Made by a program: the position numbers and the translations under genes
In this document: positions 54,415-63,803 of the stretch, one piece after another
Layout: every line of letters starts with the position of its first letter
Numbering within the stretch: position 1 is the stretch's first letter
Origin: Anabaena azotica FACHB-119
GTDB lineage: Bacteria > Cyanobacteriota > Cyanobacteriia > Cyanobacteriales > Nostocaceae
Assembly: GCF_014697625.1 (NCBI RefSeq)
Contig: NZ_JACJSG010000038.1
Coordinates: 1 to 64,000 of the forward strand
DNA length: 64,000 nucleotides
Reading direction: 5' to 3'
Notes under the pieces: generated by a model
Told to the model about the DNA's origin: nothing
The model's input: only the letters and a program-made list of their open reading frames with translations
The model's database searches: none

Positions 54415-55524
54415 TTATTGGCATAAATTGGCATAAATAAATTGTAGATAAGATTTGGCTACACTTTGCCAACTGTATATTTGATAATATTCATCCTTAA
54501 ACTCGGATAGAGGTATGGTGTCTAAGGTTAATTCTAATGTTGGTGGAAATGATTGTAAACTATCTTTAAATAAAGGCTTTAAGTCAGGTACTGCGCCTGC
54601 TGATGTAGCAAAAACAGGCATTCCCGACTCTAGCATTTCATTTAACACTAGCCCCCAACCTTCAACATTACTTGTAAACAAACCAACATCGTGATTAGCC
54701 AGCAAAAAATAAAGTTGACTCCTGGCAAATGATGAGATTATGTTTAATTTGCCTGACTCAGTAAGTTCTGCGGGAAAATGTTTACTTACATCATAACCGC
54801 ATCCGGCAATAGTAAAAATATCTTCAGGATGTGAAGCTGCTCTTTTAACAATAAAGTCAACTAGTTTACTGGTTCCTTTATGAGAAATCCAACGACCTAT
54901 CCAAAGAAAGCGAATACCTTTACCTTGATGTTTTTGGCGATGTAAGCGGATTTTCGTGAGTTCGGCTTGGTCAGTGGTTGAGAGGGCATTTATATAAGAA
55001 ATTAATTTACTTCTCCACCAGGGAAACCATTTCTTCATCCATTCAAGTTCCCTGCTACCAAGACAAAGAATATAGTTTGCCCTGCTCCATCCTTGTAGGA
55101 GGAAAAATATATAGGGTATTTCTAATAAATAACGAAATGGGAGTAATAATATCTTTTTAAAACTACTTTTTTGGGAATAATTTAATTTAGATGGTATGTA
55201 CAAAATTTCTGGTTGAACACTACGAGCTACCACTAAAGCTGATTTAGCAACTTGCTCAGTGATAAATACAGTAAAGCTATCAATCACATCAAAAGGTTCT
55301 TGAGTTTTAATAAACTCATCCAGATGATAACGTACTAATTGGATACGTTGAATGTATCTTTTGGGGCTTGTGAAACTGGGGAGCGAATGAGGAGACCAGA
55401 GAGTTACATGGTGTCCTTGCTCCCGTAAAGCTGTTGCTAAATTGATTGCTACTTGACCTGCACCAAACTCAGCAGCAAGTGGAGAATGGGTAGCTATAAG
55501 TATGCGAAGGGAGCTATTGACCAT
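54415..55524 (-). CDS. Glycosyltransferase family 4
   Basis: 369 aa. ATHSPLAAEFGAGQVAINLA (GT4 N-terminal loop), donor domain FLWIGRWISHKGTSKL and EGWGLVLNEMLESGMPVF as E-x7-E. It starts 11 bp inside the upstream GT gene, so the two are coupled. Donor sugar unknown. Confidence 0.86.
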   Translation of the reverse strand: MVNSSLRILIATHSPLAAEFGAGQVAINLATALREQGHHVTLWSPHSLPSFTSPKRYIQRIQLVRYHLDEFIKTQEPFDVIDSFTVFITEQVAKSALVVARSVQPEILYIPSKLNYSQKSSFKKILLLPFRYLLEIPYIFFLLQGWSRANYILCLGSRELEWMKKWFPWWRSKLISYINALSTTDQAELTKIRLHRQKHQGKGIRFLWIGRWISHKGTSKLVDFIVKRAASHPEDIFTIAGCGYDVSKHFPAELTESGKLNIISSFARSQLYFLLANHDVGLFTSNVEGWGLVLNEMLESGMPVFATSAGAVPDLKPLFKDSLQSFPPTLELTLDTIPLSEFKDEYYQIYSWQSVAKSYLQFIYANLCQ

Positions 55525-56611
55525 TTTGGTAGATATCTAAATGTTTTTTGACCACTGTTGACCAACTGAGAGGTTCTATCCACTCACGACAACGGGTTTG
55601 GTATCCTGCATATTCTGTTGGCGATAAGTGAACAATTTGATGTAGAGCAGATGCGATCGCTTCGCCAGAATTTTGTTTAACTACAAAGCCAGTACAATGA
55701 TCATCCACAAACTCAGACATTGCACCAGCATCAGTACAAATAACCGGAGTTCCACAAGCTTGCGATTCTAACAATGTCAAGCCCATCAACTCAGGAACTG
55801 GTGTATACTCTCCGTAGCAGTTTTTATGTACAGATGGCAAAACTGTCACCATTGCTGCACGATACTCATGAAGTAAACGCTGATCGTCAGCATCATGAAT
55901 AAATTCTACGTTGAGTCCATCTGCTAGTTGTTTGAGGTCTTGATAGAACTGTTCACTGTAAACTCTACCAACAATTGTCAGTTTGTAGTTTGAGTGATTT
56001 AGCAAGCGAAAAGCTTCTAGTAAGTAGTTAATACCTTTATGAGGCAAAATTCTACCGACATAGAGAATTTTATGTGCTTTTTTTAAACTAGCATCTGGAC
56101 AAAATTTCTCTATATCTACACCTCCTTTAGCCACAATTGCTTTTTTACTCAGCGTAGTTGGCAAAAAATCTAAGGCAAATTGTGATTGAGCGATCGCCTG
56201 ACGATAGCCACGAAAAACGGGTAATTTATGATTGATATAAAAAGAACTACCACCACCATGATCTGTAACAAAAACTCGTTTGTTAAGAAAAGATGCGGCG
56301 AGACAAGCTACGTCAGAAACTAGAGTATGGATATTGTGTATATGGATAATATCAGCATTGAAAATTGTTGCTAGATATTTAAAGCATAGAGGATTAATCT
56401 TACTACCTTTGATAAATTTTTTAACTGCATAAGTTTCGCATTTAAGTTTACCTTGTGTGTAAGATTTCCTCTCAGAAGAAAAACTTACTAGTGTAGTATC
56501 CACGAACCGAGACATCCAAGATGCTAACTCTGTGGGATAACGTTCACCACCACCGATAATTGATACATCATCAAAGTAACTTGGTGTGATGTGAATAACT
56601 TTCATAATCAA
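55514..56611 (-). CDS. Glycosyltransferase family 4
   Basis: 365 aa. It starts MIMKVIHITPSYFDDVSIIG, with ILYVGRILPHKGINYLLEA in the donor domain and ELMGLTLLESQACGTPVI as a variant of E-x7-E. It overlaps the next GT by 11 bp and lies 12 bp after the methyltransferase. Confidence 0.86.
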   Translation of the reverse strand: MIMKVIHITPSYFDDVSIIGGGERYPTELASWMSRFVDTTLVSFSSERKSYTQGKLKCETYAVKKFIKGSKINPLCFKYLATIFNADIIHIHNIHTLVSDVACLAASFLNKRVFVTDHGGGSSFYINHKLPVFRGYRQAIAQSQFALDFLPTTLSKKAIVAKGGVDIEKFCPDASLKKAHKILYVGRILPHKGINYLLEAFRLLNHSNYKLTIVGRVYSEQFYQDLKQLADGLNVEFIHDADDQRLLHEYRAAMVTVLPSVHKNCYGEYTPVPELMGLTLLESQACGTPVICTDAGAMSEFVDDHCTGFVVKQNSGEAIASALHQIVHLSPTEYAGYQTRCREWIEPLSWSTVVKKHLDIYQNGQ

Positions 56612-56623
56612 ATATAGTAATGC

Positions 56624-57145
56624 TTACTTAATAGCCTCTAATTCAAAATAAACATACCAAGCTGGAAATATCCAAGCCCATCTTTGTTCATAAGTTTGGG
56701 GAAATTTATTTGCTAATCTCCTGATCACAGAACGATTCACTCTGCCACCTTGAAACTGTATATGACGATATTTAATCTGATATCTAGCCTTTGAGTAATA
56801 TGATAAACTATGGCTATCAGAAAAGTAATCAAAGGAGAAATAGCTTAAATGCCATTTATGCGTCGGATCTATATATGAATTTGCACAAGAAAAATGAGGA
56901 GTAGTAATTTTTAGTAATCCTCCTGGCTTGAGAATCCGATGAAATTCCTGTAAATTATTAGGAATATTTGTTAAATGTTCGATCACATCAAAGCATTCTA
57001 TTTCTGAAAAAGTAGAATCCTTAAAAGGATAAGGCATCTTTTCTAAGTCCCAAACTATATCAGGCTCTACTTCAGGCGATATATCCAGTCTCACTAAGTT
57101 TGGTTGTTTTTGCTTTCTACCGCATCCAACAGACAGTATACTCAT
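56624..57145 (-). CDS. SAM-dependent methyltransferase (type 11)
   Basis: 173 aa, shorter than most type 11 enzymes. Motif I is ILSVGCGRKQKQPNLVRLD, with the acidic D in LVRLDISPE; ECFDVIEHLTNIPNNLQEF and GGLLKITTPHFS are the later motifs. Possibly acts on a sugar of the surface polymer. Confidence 0.82.
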   Translation of the reverse strand: MSILSVGCGRKQKQPNLVRLDISPEVEPDIVWDLEKMPYPFKDSTFSEIECFDVIEHLTNIPNNLQEFHRILKPGGLLKITTPHFSCANSYIDPTHKWHLSYFSFDYFSDSHSLSYYSKARYQIKYRHIQFQGGRVNRSVIRRLANKFPQTYEQRWAWIFPAWYVYFELEAIK

Positions 57146-57167
57146 ATTTTCTATGATACTAATTTAC

Positions 57168-57908
57168 TTAACTAAATAATCGACGTTTTATACCTTTAAA
57201 AATTCTATTTCCCTCTTTAGTAAATTGTTGAATATTATATCTATACTGAGGATACTGATATCTGGCAGAAACAAATTGGCTAAGTTCTTCATAGATGTTT
57301 TCTAATCCATCAATTCGCTTTTCAGAAAAATCAAATTTATCTTCCCAGAATAAAAAGGCAATAGTTTCATTATCTGGGATAGTTTTGACAAACGATGGCG
57401 GAAATGATAACTGGAAATCTCCATGTATGATGTGATATTTCATGAGAAACTGCACATGATTATCTGTTATATCAACTAACCATCTATGATGTGATAATCC
57501 AGCTAATTTATCTGATTCTAATCCCCGACATGATTCAATTAGTCTGGATGGAACTTCTATATATCCACGTTTTGATACCCTAACCAGTTCAGAACATACA
57601 TATAATGGATCTCTGACATCTTCTAAAGTATGAGAACATATGGAAAAGTCAAAAAACTTATCATCAAATGGCCAAGGTTCTCGATCACAAAAGTCTCTTT
57701 GAACCCATGTTTCTTTGCTGAAATATTCTTTTGTTCCTCCTTGAGATTTGGGCATCCCAATTTTTTCATAATAGCCTCTAGTTGCAAATGATCCCGCATC
57801 TAAGACCCAGTTTGCACGGTTAAATGGACAAGCCCATCCACCAACATCCAAAACCAGATCATCAGGTTGAATTTTTGATAAAACTTTTTCAATATTTTTA
57901 GGATACAT
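57168..57908 (-). CDS. SAM-dependent methyltransferase-like protein
   Basis: 246 aa. LVLDVGGWACPFNRANWVLD is a degenerate motif I, and SICSHTLEDVRDPLYVCSEL plus YIEVPSRLIESC correspond to motifs IV-V. The rest is not recognised. It likely modifies the polymer together with the next methyltransferase (22-bp gap). Confidence 0.72.
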   Translation of the reverse strand: MYPKNIEKVLSKIQPDDLVLDVGGWACPFNRANWVLDAGSFATRGYYEKIGMPKSQGGTKEYFSKETWVQRDFCDREPWPFDDKFFDFSICSHTLEDVRDPLYVCSELVRVSKRGYIEVPSRLIESCRGLESDKLAGLSHHRWLVDITDNHVQFLMKYHIIHGDFQLSFPPSFVKTIPDNETIAFLFWEDKFDFSEKRIDGLENIYEELSQFVSARYQYPQYRYNIQQFTKEGNRIFKGIKRRLFS

Positions 57909-57978
57909 AGAAGTCTCTCTCGGTTATTGTTATGTAAATAAAGGATTTTTCAGATATTAATAAATAGAAAATCTCATT

Positions 57979-58848
57979 CTATAAGGATATATCTTGCCAT
58001 GATTTAATGTTGGTATCTACCCAAGGCATATATTGTGACGTACCTGCAAAATGAAGAAAATAGTTATTAAGAAAGGCTGTATTCAAAGCAGGAACAGTAA
58101 CTTTCTTGACTGGTAATTGATAATGACCTCTAGTCAAACGTTTCCAGACTCTAATAGGCTTAATTTCTGTGTTTTTTGGTGGTAGTAAGAATGGGTAATC
58201 CCTCACCATACAAGTTAACCACACCTTATTAAATCTGTCATCTAACCAATGAACGCAATTAGCCTTAAGTAATTCATAAGATAAGGCATCCATCTCAAAA
58301 TTACCAAGGGGAGTATCGTTATAGTGGTGATAAGTATATTCCAGTATAGAATTATGTTTATGGGGAGATAAAACCATAACTCCAGTTTGCACAACTTGAT
58401 CGAAGAAATTAGGCAATAAAGCTCCTAAATAATACTCTTTGGCATTACGATAAGGCCAATTCCAAAATTCTATAATTCTGTTAATTAAGATTTGCTCTTT
58501 TCCAGGTAAGGATTCGTTAAATTGAGCGAATGCACTAACAGCACCGACCTTATCCTCTGGTACATGAGAAACTATGCAGGGCGAATTAGGGTTAATAAAA
58601 ATGTCTGAATCTATCCACACTACACGCTCATATTCTCTAACTCTTTGATCACTCAAAATTAAGCATTTTTGCCAAGCAGCAGACCGTGAACGAGCAAGTT
58701 GAGATTCATCAAGCGGTTGGTCAATACAAATAATATCATAATCATATAAAGCTGCATATTTGTACCAATTTGCAGCGCAGAGCTTGTGCCAACGCTGAGA
58801 ATAGTAATCACCAATTATTAAAGTTACAATCGCTTTTTTATTTTTCAT
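57979..58848 (-). CDS. GT-A-like glycosyltransferase
   Basis: 289 aa. The D-x-D motif VVWIDSDIFINP marks the metal-binding site of a GT-A fold, in a context like galactosyl/GMA12-type transferases (DYYSQRWHKLCAANWYKYA before it; QTGVMVLSPHKHN after it). Exact family uncertain. It lies between the flippase and methyltransferase genes. Confidence 0.7.
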   Translation of the reverse strand: MKNKKAIVTLIIGDYYSQRWHKLCAANWYKYAALYDYDIICIDQPLDESQLARSRSAAWQKCLILSDQRVREYERVVWIDSDIFINPNSPCIVSHVPEDKVGAVSAFAQFNESLPGKEQILINRIIEFWNWPYRNAKEYYLGALLPNFFDQVVQTGVMVLSPHKHNSILEYTYHHYNDTPLGNFEMDALSYELLKANCVHWLDDRFNKVWLTCMVRDYPFLLPPKNTEIKPIRVWKRLTRGHYQLPVKKVTVPALNTAFLNNYFLHFAGTSQYMPWVDTNIKSWQDISL

Positions 58849-58872
58849 TTATTGTTATGTAAATCGTTAAAG

Positions 58873-60144
58873 TCAAATTTTATTATAGTTACTGAATCCC
58901 CGATATGTAATCATTAAACTGACTAAAAATGAAGATATTTGAGATAATAAGCTAAAAATTACCACCCCTTTAATAGATGATATATCTAAATTCATCAAGA
59001 GAAATATCTGTAAAAATAACTTCATTGGAATATCAACCCAGGCATACTCAACCCATCCTTTAGCAAGATTTAGCGAAGTCATCATACTAAGAAGGGAATT
59101 TACAACTGTTACAACAGCTATCATAAATAATTCATTTTTTAGATAGCTATACTTCTTACCTATTACCCAAAGAATTTGTTCAGGAAAAATATATATTATT
59201 AGAATAATGAATGTCGCAAATAATAGAAAAAATCCTAGTATTTGAAAATACCGTCTCCGCAGAGTTACAACTGATTGGCAACGAGAAAAACTTGGTAAAA
59301 CAATTGCTGTCATCACCGAATTAATAATTGTAAAAATAACACCTATTCGTCCTAAAGCTCCTAGTTCAGCCACATTCTGTGTAGTACCAAATATGCTAAT
59401 GAGAAAAACGCTTAGTTGCACCTGAACACAGAAGAATATACTGTTAGGCAATGAATGTTTAATTGTCGTCAATATATATTTTTGCTGTTCTTCATTGATA
59501 GGTGCTTTGGTATCAATGTTTTCCTTTACCCATTGTCCTAAAATAAAACGCTGTAATCCAGATATCAAAGATGCAAATGCAATTGCTATTGTAGCATTCC
59601 AATAAGTTAAGTAACCCAATCCTAGCAAAACTATCTTTAAAATTGCTGAAAATATATCTAAATTCTGAACCAGGCTAATTTGCGAATGAAGATGAGGTAC
59701 TACTATTAGTACACCATTGGTTATTTGAAAATTTAGCCCTATTAAAACTATAATTGAAATAAAAATAGCAGAAATTATAGAAGCACCATTGCGAATCAAC
59801 ATCCAAATTAAAATTGGTGTGACTACAGAGATTGAAATTGCTGCGAGAAAGTAGCGTAACCGCATTGCAGTATTAATCAACTGACCAAAACGATAGCGAT
59901 CTTGCCAGACTTTACCTCCAATAGCGGCAAGGCTTGTACCAATACCTGAATCAGCTAGTATGTTCATTGTCGATAGCATTGAGTTAGCAATGGTGTAATA
60001 AGCATATTGCTGCTGATCTAGAGTACGAACTATGAAAATACCACTAGCTATAGTCAAAGCTTGAACTAGAATTTGAGCAGAGACAAACTTGCTAAGTACT
60101 TTGATCCAATAAGCGACATTGGAAGGTAAAAAAGGTAAAGACAT
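58873..60144 (-). CDS. Wzx-like polysaccharide flippase
   Basis: 423 aa with about 12 membrane helices in the polysaccharide-biosynthesis/MATE-like pattern (SAQILVQALTIASGIFIVRT at the start). It would move lipid-linked repeat units across the membrane for the polymerase. The first gene of the minus-strand operon that contains the GT-A, methyltransferase and GT4 genes. Confidence 0.85.
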   Translation of the reverse strand: MSLPFLPSNVAYWIKVLSKFVSAQILVQALTIASGIFIVRTLDQQQYAYYTIANSMLSTMNILADSGIGTSLAAIGGKVWQDRYRFGQLINTAMRLRYFLAAISISVVTPILIWMLIRNGASIISAIFISIIVLIGLNFQITNGVLIVVPHLHSQISLVQNLDIFSAILKIVLLGLGYLTYWNATIAIAFASLISGLQRFILGQWVKENIDTKAPINEEQQKYILTTIKHSLPNSIFFCVQVQLSVFLISIFGTTQNVAELGALGRIGVIFTIINSVMTAIVLPSFSRCQSVVTLRRRYFQILGFFLLFATFIILIIYIFPEQILWVIGKKYSYLKNELFMIAVVTVVNSLLSMMTSLNLAKGWVEYAWVDIPMKLFLQIFLLMNLDISSIKGVVIFSLLSQISSFLVSLMITYRGFSNYNKI

Positions 60145-60307
60145 CTACTCACTCTTCTAGCCTGATTAAACACAGTAGTACTTTTTGATATAGATTCAAA
60201 AATTCCGTTCAATATAGCATCACAGATCAAAAAGCCTAGTATGTATTTATACTTCTTAATAAATTTTTACATTCCACGTTGGGGTTGAGCGGGAGCAAGG
60301 CGATTTC

Positions 60308-60430
60308 AGGACTTACGCAAGTGTCACAATTGGTAGTTGGTGCGTGACGCTACAAGTCTCATAACTACGTTCAAATATTTTCTCCGCGTCACACACCCTA
60401 CAGAAAAAATATGCCAGTTGCGTAAGTCCT
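60308..60430 (+). mobile_element. MITE family 1, diverged copy G
   Basis: Outer ends match (AGGACTTACGCAAGTGTCA and CAGTTGCGTAAGTCCT), but the centre is replaced by TTGGTGCGTGACGC...GCGTCACACACCC. Confidence 0.75.
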
Positions 60431-60551
60431 AGATTTTATGATGTCGCATAAAAAACGAGCGATGCTGGCGACGGGTTACGCCTGGCTACGCTAAATCACG
60501 TATTAAGGTGTTTTTAGAAGAATGCTTTGAGAAAGAGCCAAGTATATATAA

Positions 60552-60663
60552 AGTAGTTCCAGGGGTAGGGTGCGTCAGATGTGGAAAATCTTTGAATGTG
60601 TACGAAATTATTGGGGCTGACGCACCCTACAGTTAGTTTGATAATGACACTTGCGTAATTCCT
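60552..60663 (-). mobile_element. MITE family 1, copy F (one end missing)
   Basis: Inverted orientation, inner repeats intact, right end CACTTGCGTAATTCCT, left outer end missing before GGGGTAGGG. Confidence 0.85.
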
Positions 60664-61190
60664 AATATGATTGGGAAATGGAGCAATGGCTGCAAGAATG
60701 GCGTTATATTGCGGCGCAACTTCATTCATAAATGGGAGTATATCTCCAGAAATGGGCGGTTAGAAACCACTTCTACACATACAAAACCTCCCTCCGCAGG
60801 TAGAAAAGCTAGATTTTTCTTGATTTTGCGTACATTAAGTAATTTTAAAAACAAGAAAATTAGCTCGTACTTAGCCGCTAAAGCTCCAGATTATAGACTT
60901 ATAATACTAACACTATGCTGCATAAAGGCTGATTTGAGGGAGGAGCGATCGCCCATCCTATACCTTCTGGGATCACAGATTACCAAAGCCTATCACTGTA
61001 ACGTAGCATACTTGACAGTAGTTTAAATAAAGCATAAGGCATCTTGATTATTAATCGCGTAAACTTTTTCAACATAAACACCCCACACTAGTTATAATTT
61101 CCTATAAGTTGAAAAAACTCTTAAGAATTAGCGTAATTAATACGCTGCTCTCACACCGACTAGCTGACAACCACATTAGGAGGACTATCT

Positions 61191-62270
61191 ATGGCGCTTG
61201 TACCAATGCGGCTGCTGTTGGATCACGCAGCTGAAAACGGTTACGGCATCCCAGCTTTTAACGTTAACAACCTGGAGCAAATTCAGGCAATCATGAAAGC
61301 GGCAGAAGAGACAGATAGCCCCGTCATTTTGCAAGCTTCCCGTGGCGCTCGTAACTATGCAGGCGAAAACTTCCTACGCCACTTGATTTTGGCTGCGGTA
61401 GAAACCTATCCTCACATTCCCATTGTCATGCACCAAGATCATGGTAATGCTCCTTCTACCTGCTACTCAGCTATCAAGAACAACTTCACAAGCGTAATGA
61501 TGGATGGTTCTTTGGAAGCTGATGCCAAGACACCTGCCAGTTTTGAGTACAACGTTAATGTTACTCGCGAAGTTGTCAATGTAGCTCATGCTTTGGGCGT
61601 AAGCGTAGAAGGTGAACTCGGTTGCTTGGGTTCTCTGGAAACCGGCGCAGGTGAAGCTGAAGATGGACATGGTTTTGAAGGTACTCTTGACCATTCTCAA
61701 CTGTTAACTGACCCAGATGAAGCAGTTAGCTTCGTAGAAGCAACCCAAGTAGATGCTTTGGCTGTAGCTATCGGTACTAGCCACGGTGCTTACAAGTTTA
61801 CCCGCAAACCAACCGGGGAAATTTTGGCAATTAGCCGCATTGAAGAAATTCATCGCCGTCTACCTAACACCCACTTGGTAATGCACGGTTCATCTTCCGT
61901 ACCCGAAGATTTAATCGCTTTGATTAACGAGTACGGTGGTGCTATTCCTGAAACCTACGGTGTACCTGTAGAAGAAATCCAAAAAGGTATCAAGAGCGGT
62001 GTGCGTAAAGTTAACATCGACACCGACAACCGTTTGGCTATCACCGCAGCTGTACGCGAAGCTTTAGCAAAAAATCCCAAGGAATTCGACCCCCGTCACT
62101 TCCTCAAGCCTTCCATCAAATATATGCAGAAGGTTTGTGCTGAACGCTATCAGCAATTTGGTACTGCTGGTAATGCAAGCAAAATTAAGCAAGTTACTCT
62201 CGAAGATTTTGCTGCTAAGTATGCCAAGGGTGAACTCAACGCTGTTACCAAAGCTGCTGCTAAGGTTTAA
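61191..62270 (+). CDS. fbaA: Fructose-bisphosphate aldolase, class II
   Basis: 359 aa. Zinc-dependent aldolase of glycolysis and the Calvin cycle, which also uses sedoheptulose bisphosphate in cyanobacteria. Zinc ligands are in MHQDHGNAPS, VEGELGCLGS and VMHGSSSVP, with VNIDTDNRLA following. It belongs to the longer cyanobacterial/plastid class II branch. A strong AGGAGG ribosome binding site lies 9 bp upstream, in keeping with high expression. Confidence 0.97.
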   Translation: MALVPMRLLLDHAAENGYGIPAFNVNNLEQIQAIMKAAEETDSPVILQASRGARNYAGENFLRHLILAAVETYPHIPIVMHQDHGNAPSTCYSAIKNNFTSVMMDGSLEADAKTPASFEYNVNVTREVVNVAHALGVSVEGELGCLGSLETGAGEAEDGHGFEGTLDHSQLLTDPDEAVSFVEATQVDALAVAIGTSHGAYKFTRKPTGEILAISRIEEIHRRLPNTHLVMHGSSSVPEDLIALINEYGGAIPETYGVPVEEIQKGIKSGVRKVNIDTDNRLAITAAVREALAKNPKEFDPRHFLKPSIKYMQKVCAERYQQFGTAGNASKIKQVTLEDFAAKYAKGELNAVTKAAAKV

Positions 62271-63111
62271 TTTTAGTCAAAAAGTTAATAGAGGCAATAA
62301 TTTGCTTCTGCAAAATTTTTGATATTCATATAAATCAACCGGGAAGACTGAGTTTCCCGGTTTTTTGTTGTGCTGCGCTTGTTATAGCAAGTCCCAATTC
62401 GCAATTAGGGACTTGCAGATAAAAAATATCCAAAATGTAGGATGCGAAGTATAAATATTTTTTTGGTATAGCAGTCGAAGCATAGGTTAGGACATCATAC
62501 AATTTTAAAACTTTTAATTTCAAAGGCTTGCAGCCCTGTCAAGAGTCACCTATCACCTGTCCCCTACTATATAGTTAGAGTTTATCGTCATGACGCACCT
62601 AGTAACAGTCAATTTGCATAGTTGTTTTTTGCTGTTCTCTTAATCAAGTGAAAAACATCTAATATCAAGTTCGGCTAATTACCCATTACCAGCCCCTAAG
62701 ATATGATAAGTATTTCAGCGAACTGGATATAATTTGTATATTGAAATTAGATTAAACTTTTATAGCCTGGACAATATCCCCGACCTGTTTATGTCAGTTA
62801 AATCTGGAAGAGCTTACTTCCTAAAAAGCCGTAAGCATTCCACAGCATTCTAATAGTAATTTGAAAAAAAGGCGATAGATACCTGGTTAGGCATAAATAG
62901 CTGTGCGCCGCTAATGATAATGGATGTGTTGTAGAAATTTGTTGAATAATAAATTAAATTGTTGAACTTATTACCGAAATTAGTTTGTTACGGGTTGTAT
63001 ATAGGAATGTGCTAACTTCAGTAATTAGCTGTTGTTTTGATGAGTAATAGCAAAACAACCTGATTGACAAAACTTAAGCAGTAATAGTCAAACAATCGAC
63101 TCTACTAATTT
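62271..63111. other. 841-bp intergenic region
   Basis: It contains the fba terminator, a hairpin GCAAGTCCC...GGGACTTGC at 62389-62416, a short CACCTGTCCCCTA heptamer patch and otherwise AT-rich sequence. No gene was found. Confidence 0.55.
62337..62366 (+). terminator. Rho-independent terminator of fba
   Basis: Stem AACCGGGAA/TTCCCGGTT with an 8-base loop, followed by TTTTTT, 65 bp after the fba stop. Confidence 0.93.
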
Positions 63112-63147
63112 TTGATATTTAATACTGACCTTATATGTGAGGAAAAA

Positions 63148-63624
63148 ATGTACAAAATATTATTTGATGCTGACTTAATGTTAGATGCTGTGATGAATCG
63201 CACCGAATTTGCTGAGGATATCAAAGCACTATTAGAAAATTCACATCATTGGATTCGTTTATACTTAACGGATGTTGGTTTGCAAAAAATTTCTGCTTAT
63301 ACCTCCTGTTTAAGAAACAGCTATATTTCTGAGATTGTAGCTGAGTGGTTACAAGAACAAATACAAATTTGTACTGTTGACCAAGGTTTAGTGCAGAAAT
63401 CACGTCATTTATCCCTCAAGGATTTTGAATCAGCTATAGAGTTGGCTTGCCTTAGTCATTATCAACTAGATGCGATCGTCACTAATCACCCTGAAAGTTT
63501 TATTGCATCTAGTTATCAATTTTGTGTCTGGTCGTTTAATGAGTTATGGTTACGTATCGATTTAGAGAGTCAGTTACGAGTCGTGATGCGTAAAGCCCCC
63601 AAGTATGAGGGACAAAACCAATAA
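63148..63624 (+). CDS. PIN-domain protein, orphan
   Basis: 158 aa from the ATG at 63148 (GAGG 7 bp upstream). LFDADLMLDAVMNR is a PIN first-acid motif; LKDFESAIELACLSHYQLDA with VTNHPESF fits the later acidic residues. This kind of PIN domain often stands at the N-terminus of STAND/NACHT proteins in Nostoc-type cyanobacteria; here it stands alone and ends RKAPKYEGQNQ. The last 7 codons are part of a perfect 16-bp hairpin. It may be the remaining head of a larger protein. RNase activity is inferred only. Confidence 0.72.
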   Translation: MYKILFDADLMLDAVMNRTEFAEDIKALLENSHHWIRLYLTDVGLQKISAYTSCLRNSYISEIVAEWLQEQIQICTVDQGLVQKSRHLSLKDFESAIELACLSHYQLDAIVTNHPESFIASSYQFCVWSFNELWLRIDLESQLRVVMRKAPKYEGQNQ

Positions 63625-63640
63625 GTTTTGTCCCTCATAC
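63603..63640 (+). terminator. Perfect 16-bp hairpin at the PIN gene end
   Basis: GTATGAGGGACAAAAC (63603-63618) pairs with GTTTTGTCCCTCATAC (63625-63640) around a CAATAA loop that contains the stop codon. CCCCC upstream can also pair with GGGGG downstream (63652-63656). Only a weak T run follows. It may be a terminator, an RNA-stability element or a repeat end. Confidence 0.6.
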
Positions 63641-63662
63641 GTCTTTTAAGTGGGGGTAGAGC

Positions 63663-63727
63663 GCGAATGACCCTTTGGGTTCGGCAGTTGCTTTCCGACG
63701 CAAAGCGCGATTGTTCGCACTGCCTCA
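63663..63727. repeat. GC-rich extragenic repeat
   Basis: GGTTCGGCAGTTGCTTTCC... ending in GCACTGCCTC, the reverse-oriented relative of the repeat at 20640. It lies upstream of the TnpB gene. Confidence 0.7.
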
Positions 63728-63742
63728 CCGAATTTATTCGGT
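63727..63742. repeat. Short hairpin ACCGAAT-TT-ATTCGGT
   Basis: A perfect 7-bp inverted repeat upstream of the TnpB-like gene. It could be the subterminal hairpin of an IS200/IS605-family left end, but the exact end cannot be set from one copy. Confidence 0.45.
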
Positions 63743-63803
63743 CGTGGTGTTTCGTTAAATCCCTCCTATGTTATGCTGATATTGCAGCGTAAGAGGTTGT
63801 CAA

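Larger units (their letters stand above)
60145..61190. other. 1.05-kb intergenic region with two MITEs, upstream of fba
   Basis: MITE copies G (diverged) and F lie in its first half. The second half leads to fba and has TTGACA at 61012 and TATAAT at 61093, too far apart to form one promoter. A 119-codon open frame at 60667-61026 is not considered coding. AGGAGG precedes the fba start. Confidence 0.55.

Noticed and set aside
60667..61026. 119-codon open frame before fba
   Set aside because: Begins at the edge of a MITE, low-complexity basic composition, no family motif; more likely the leader region of fba.
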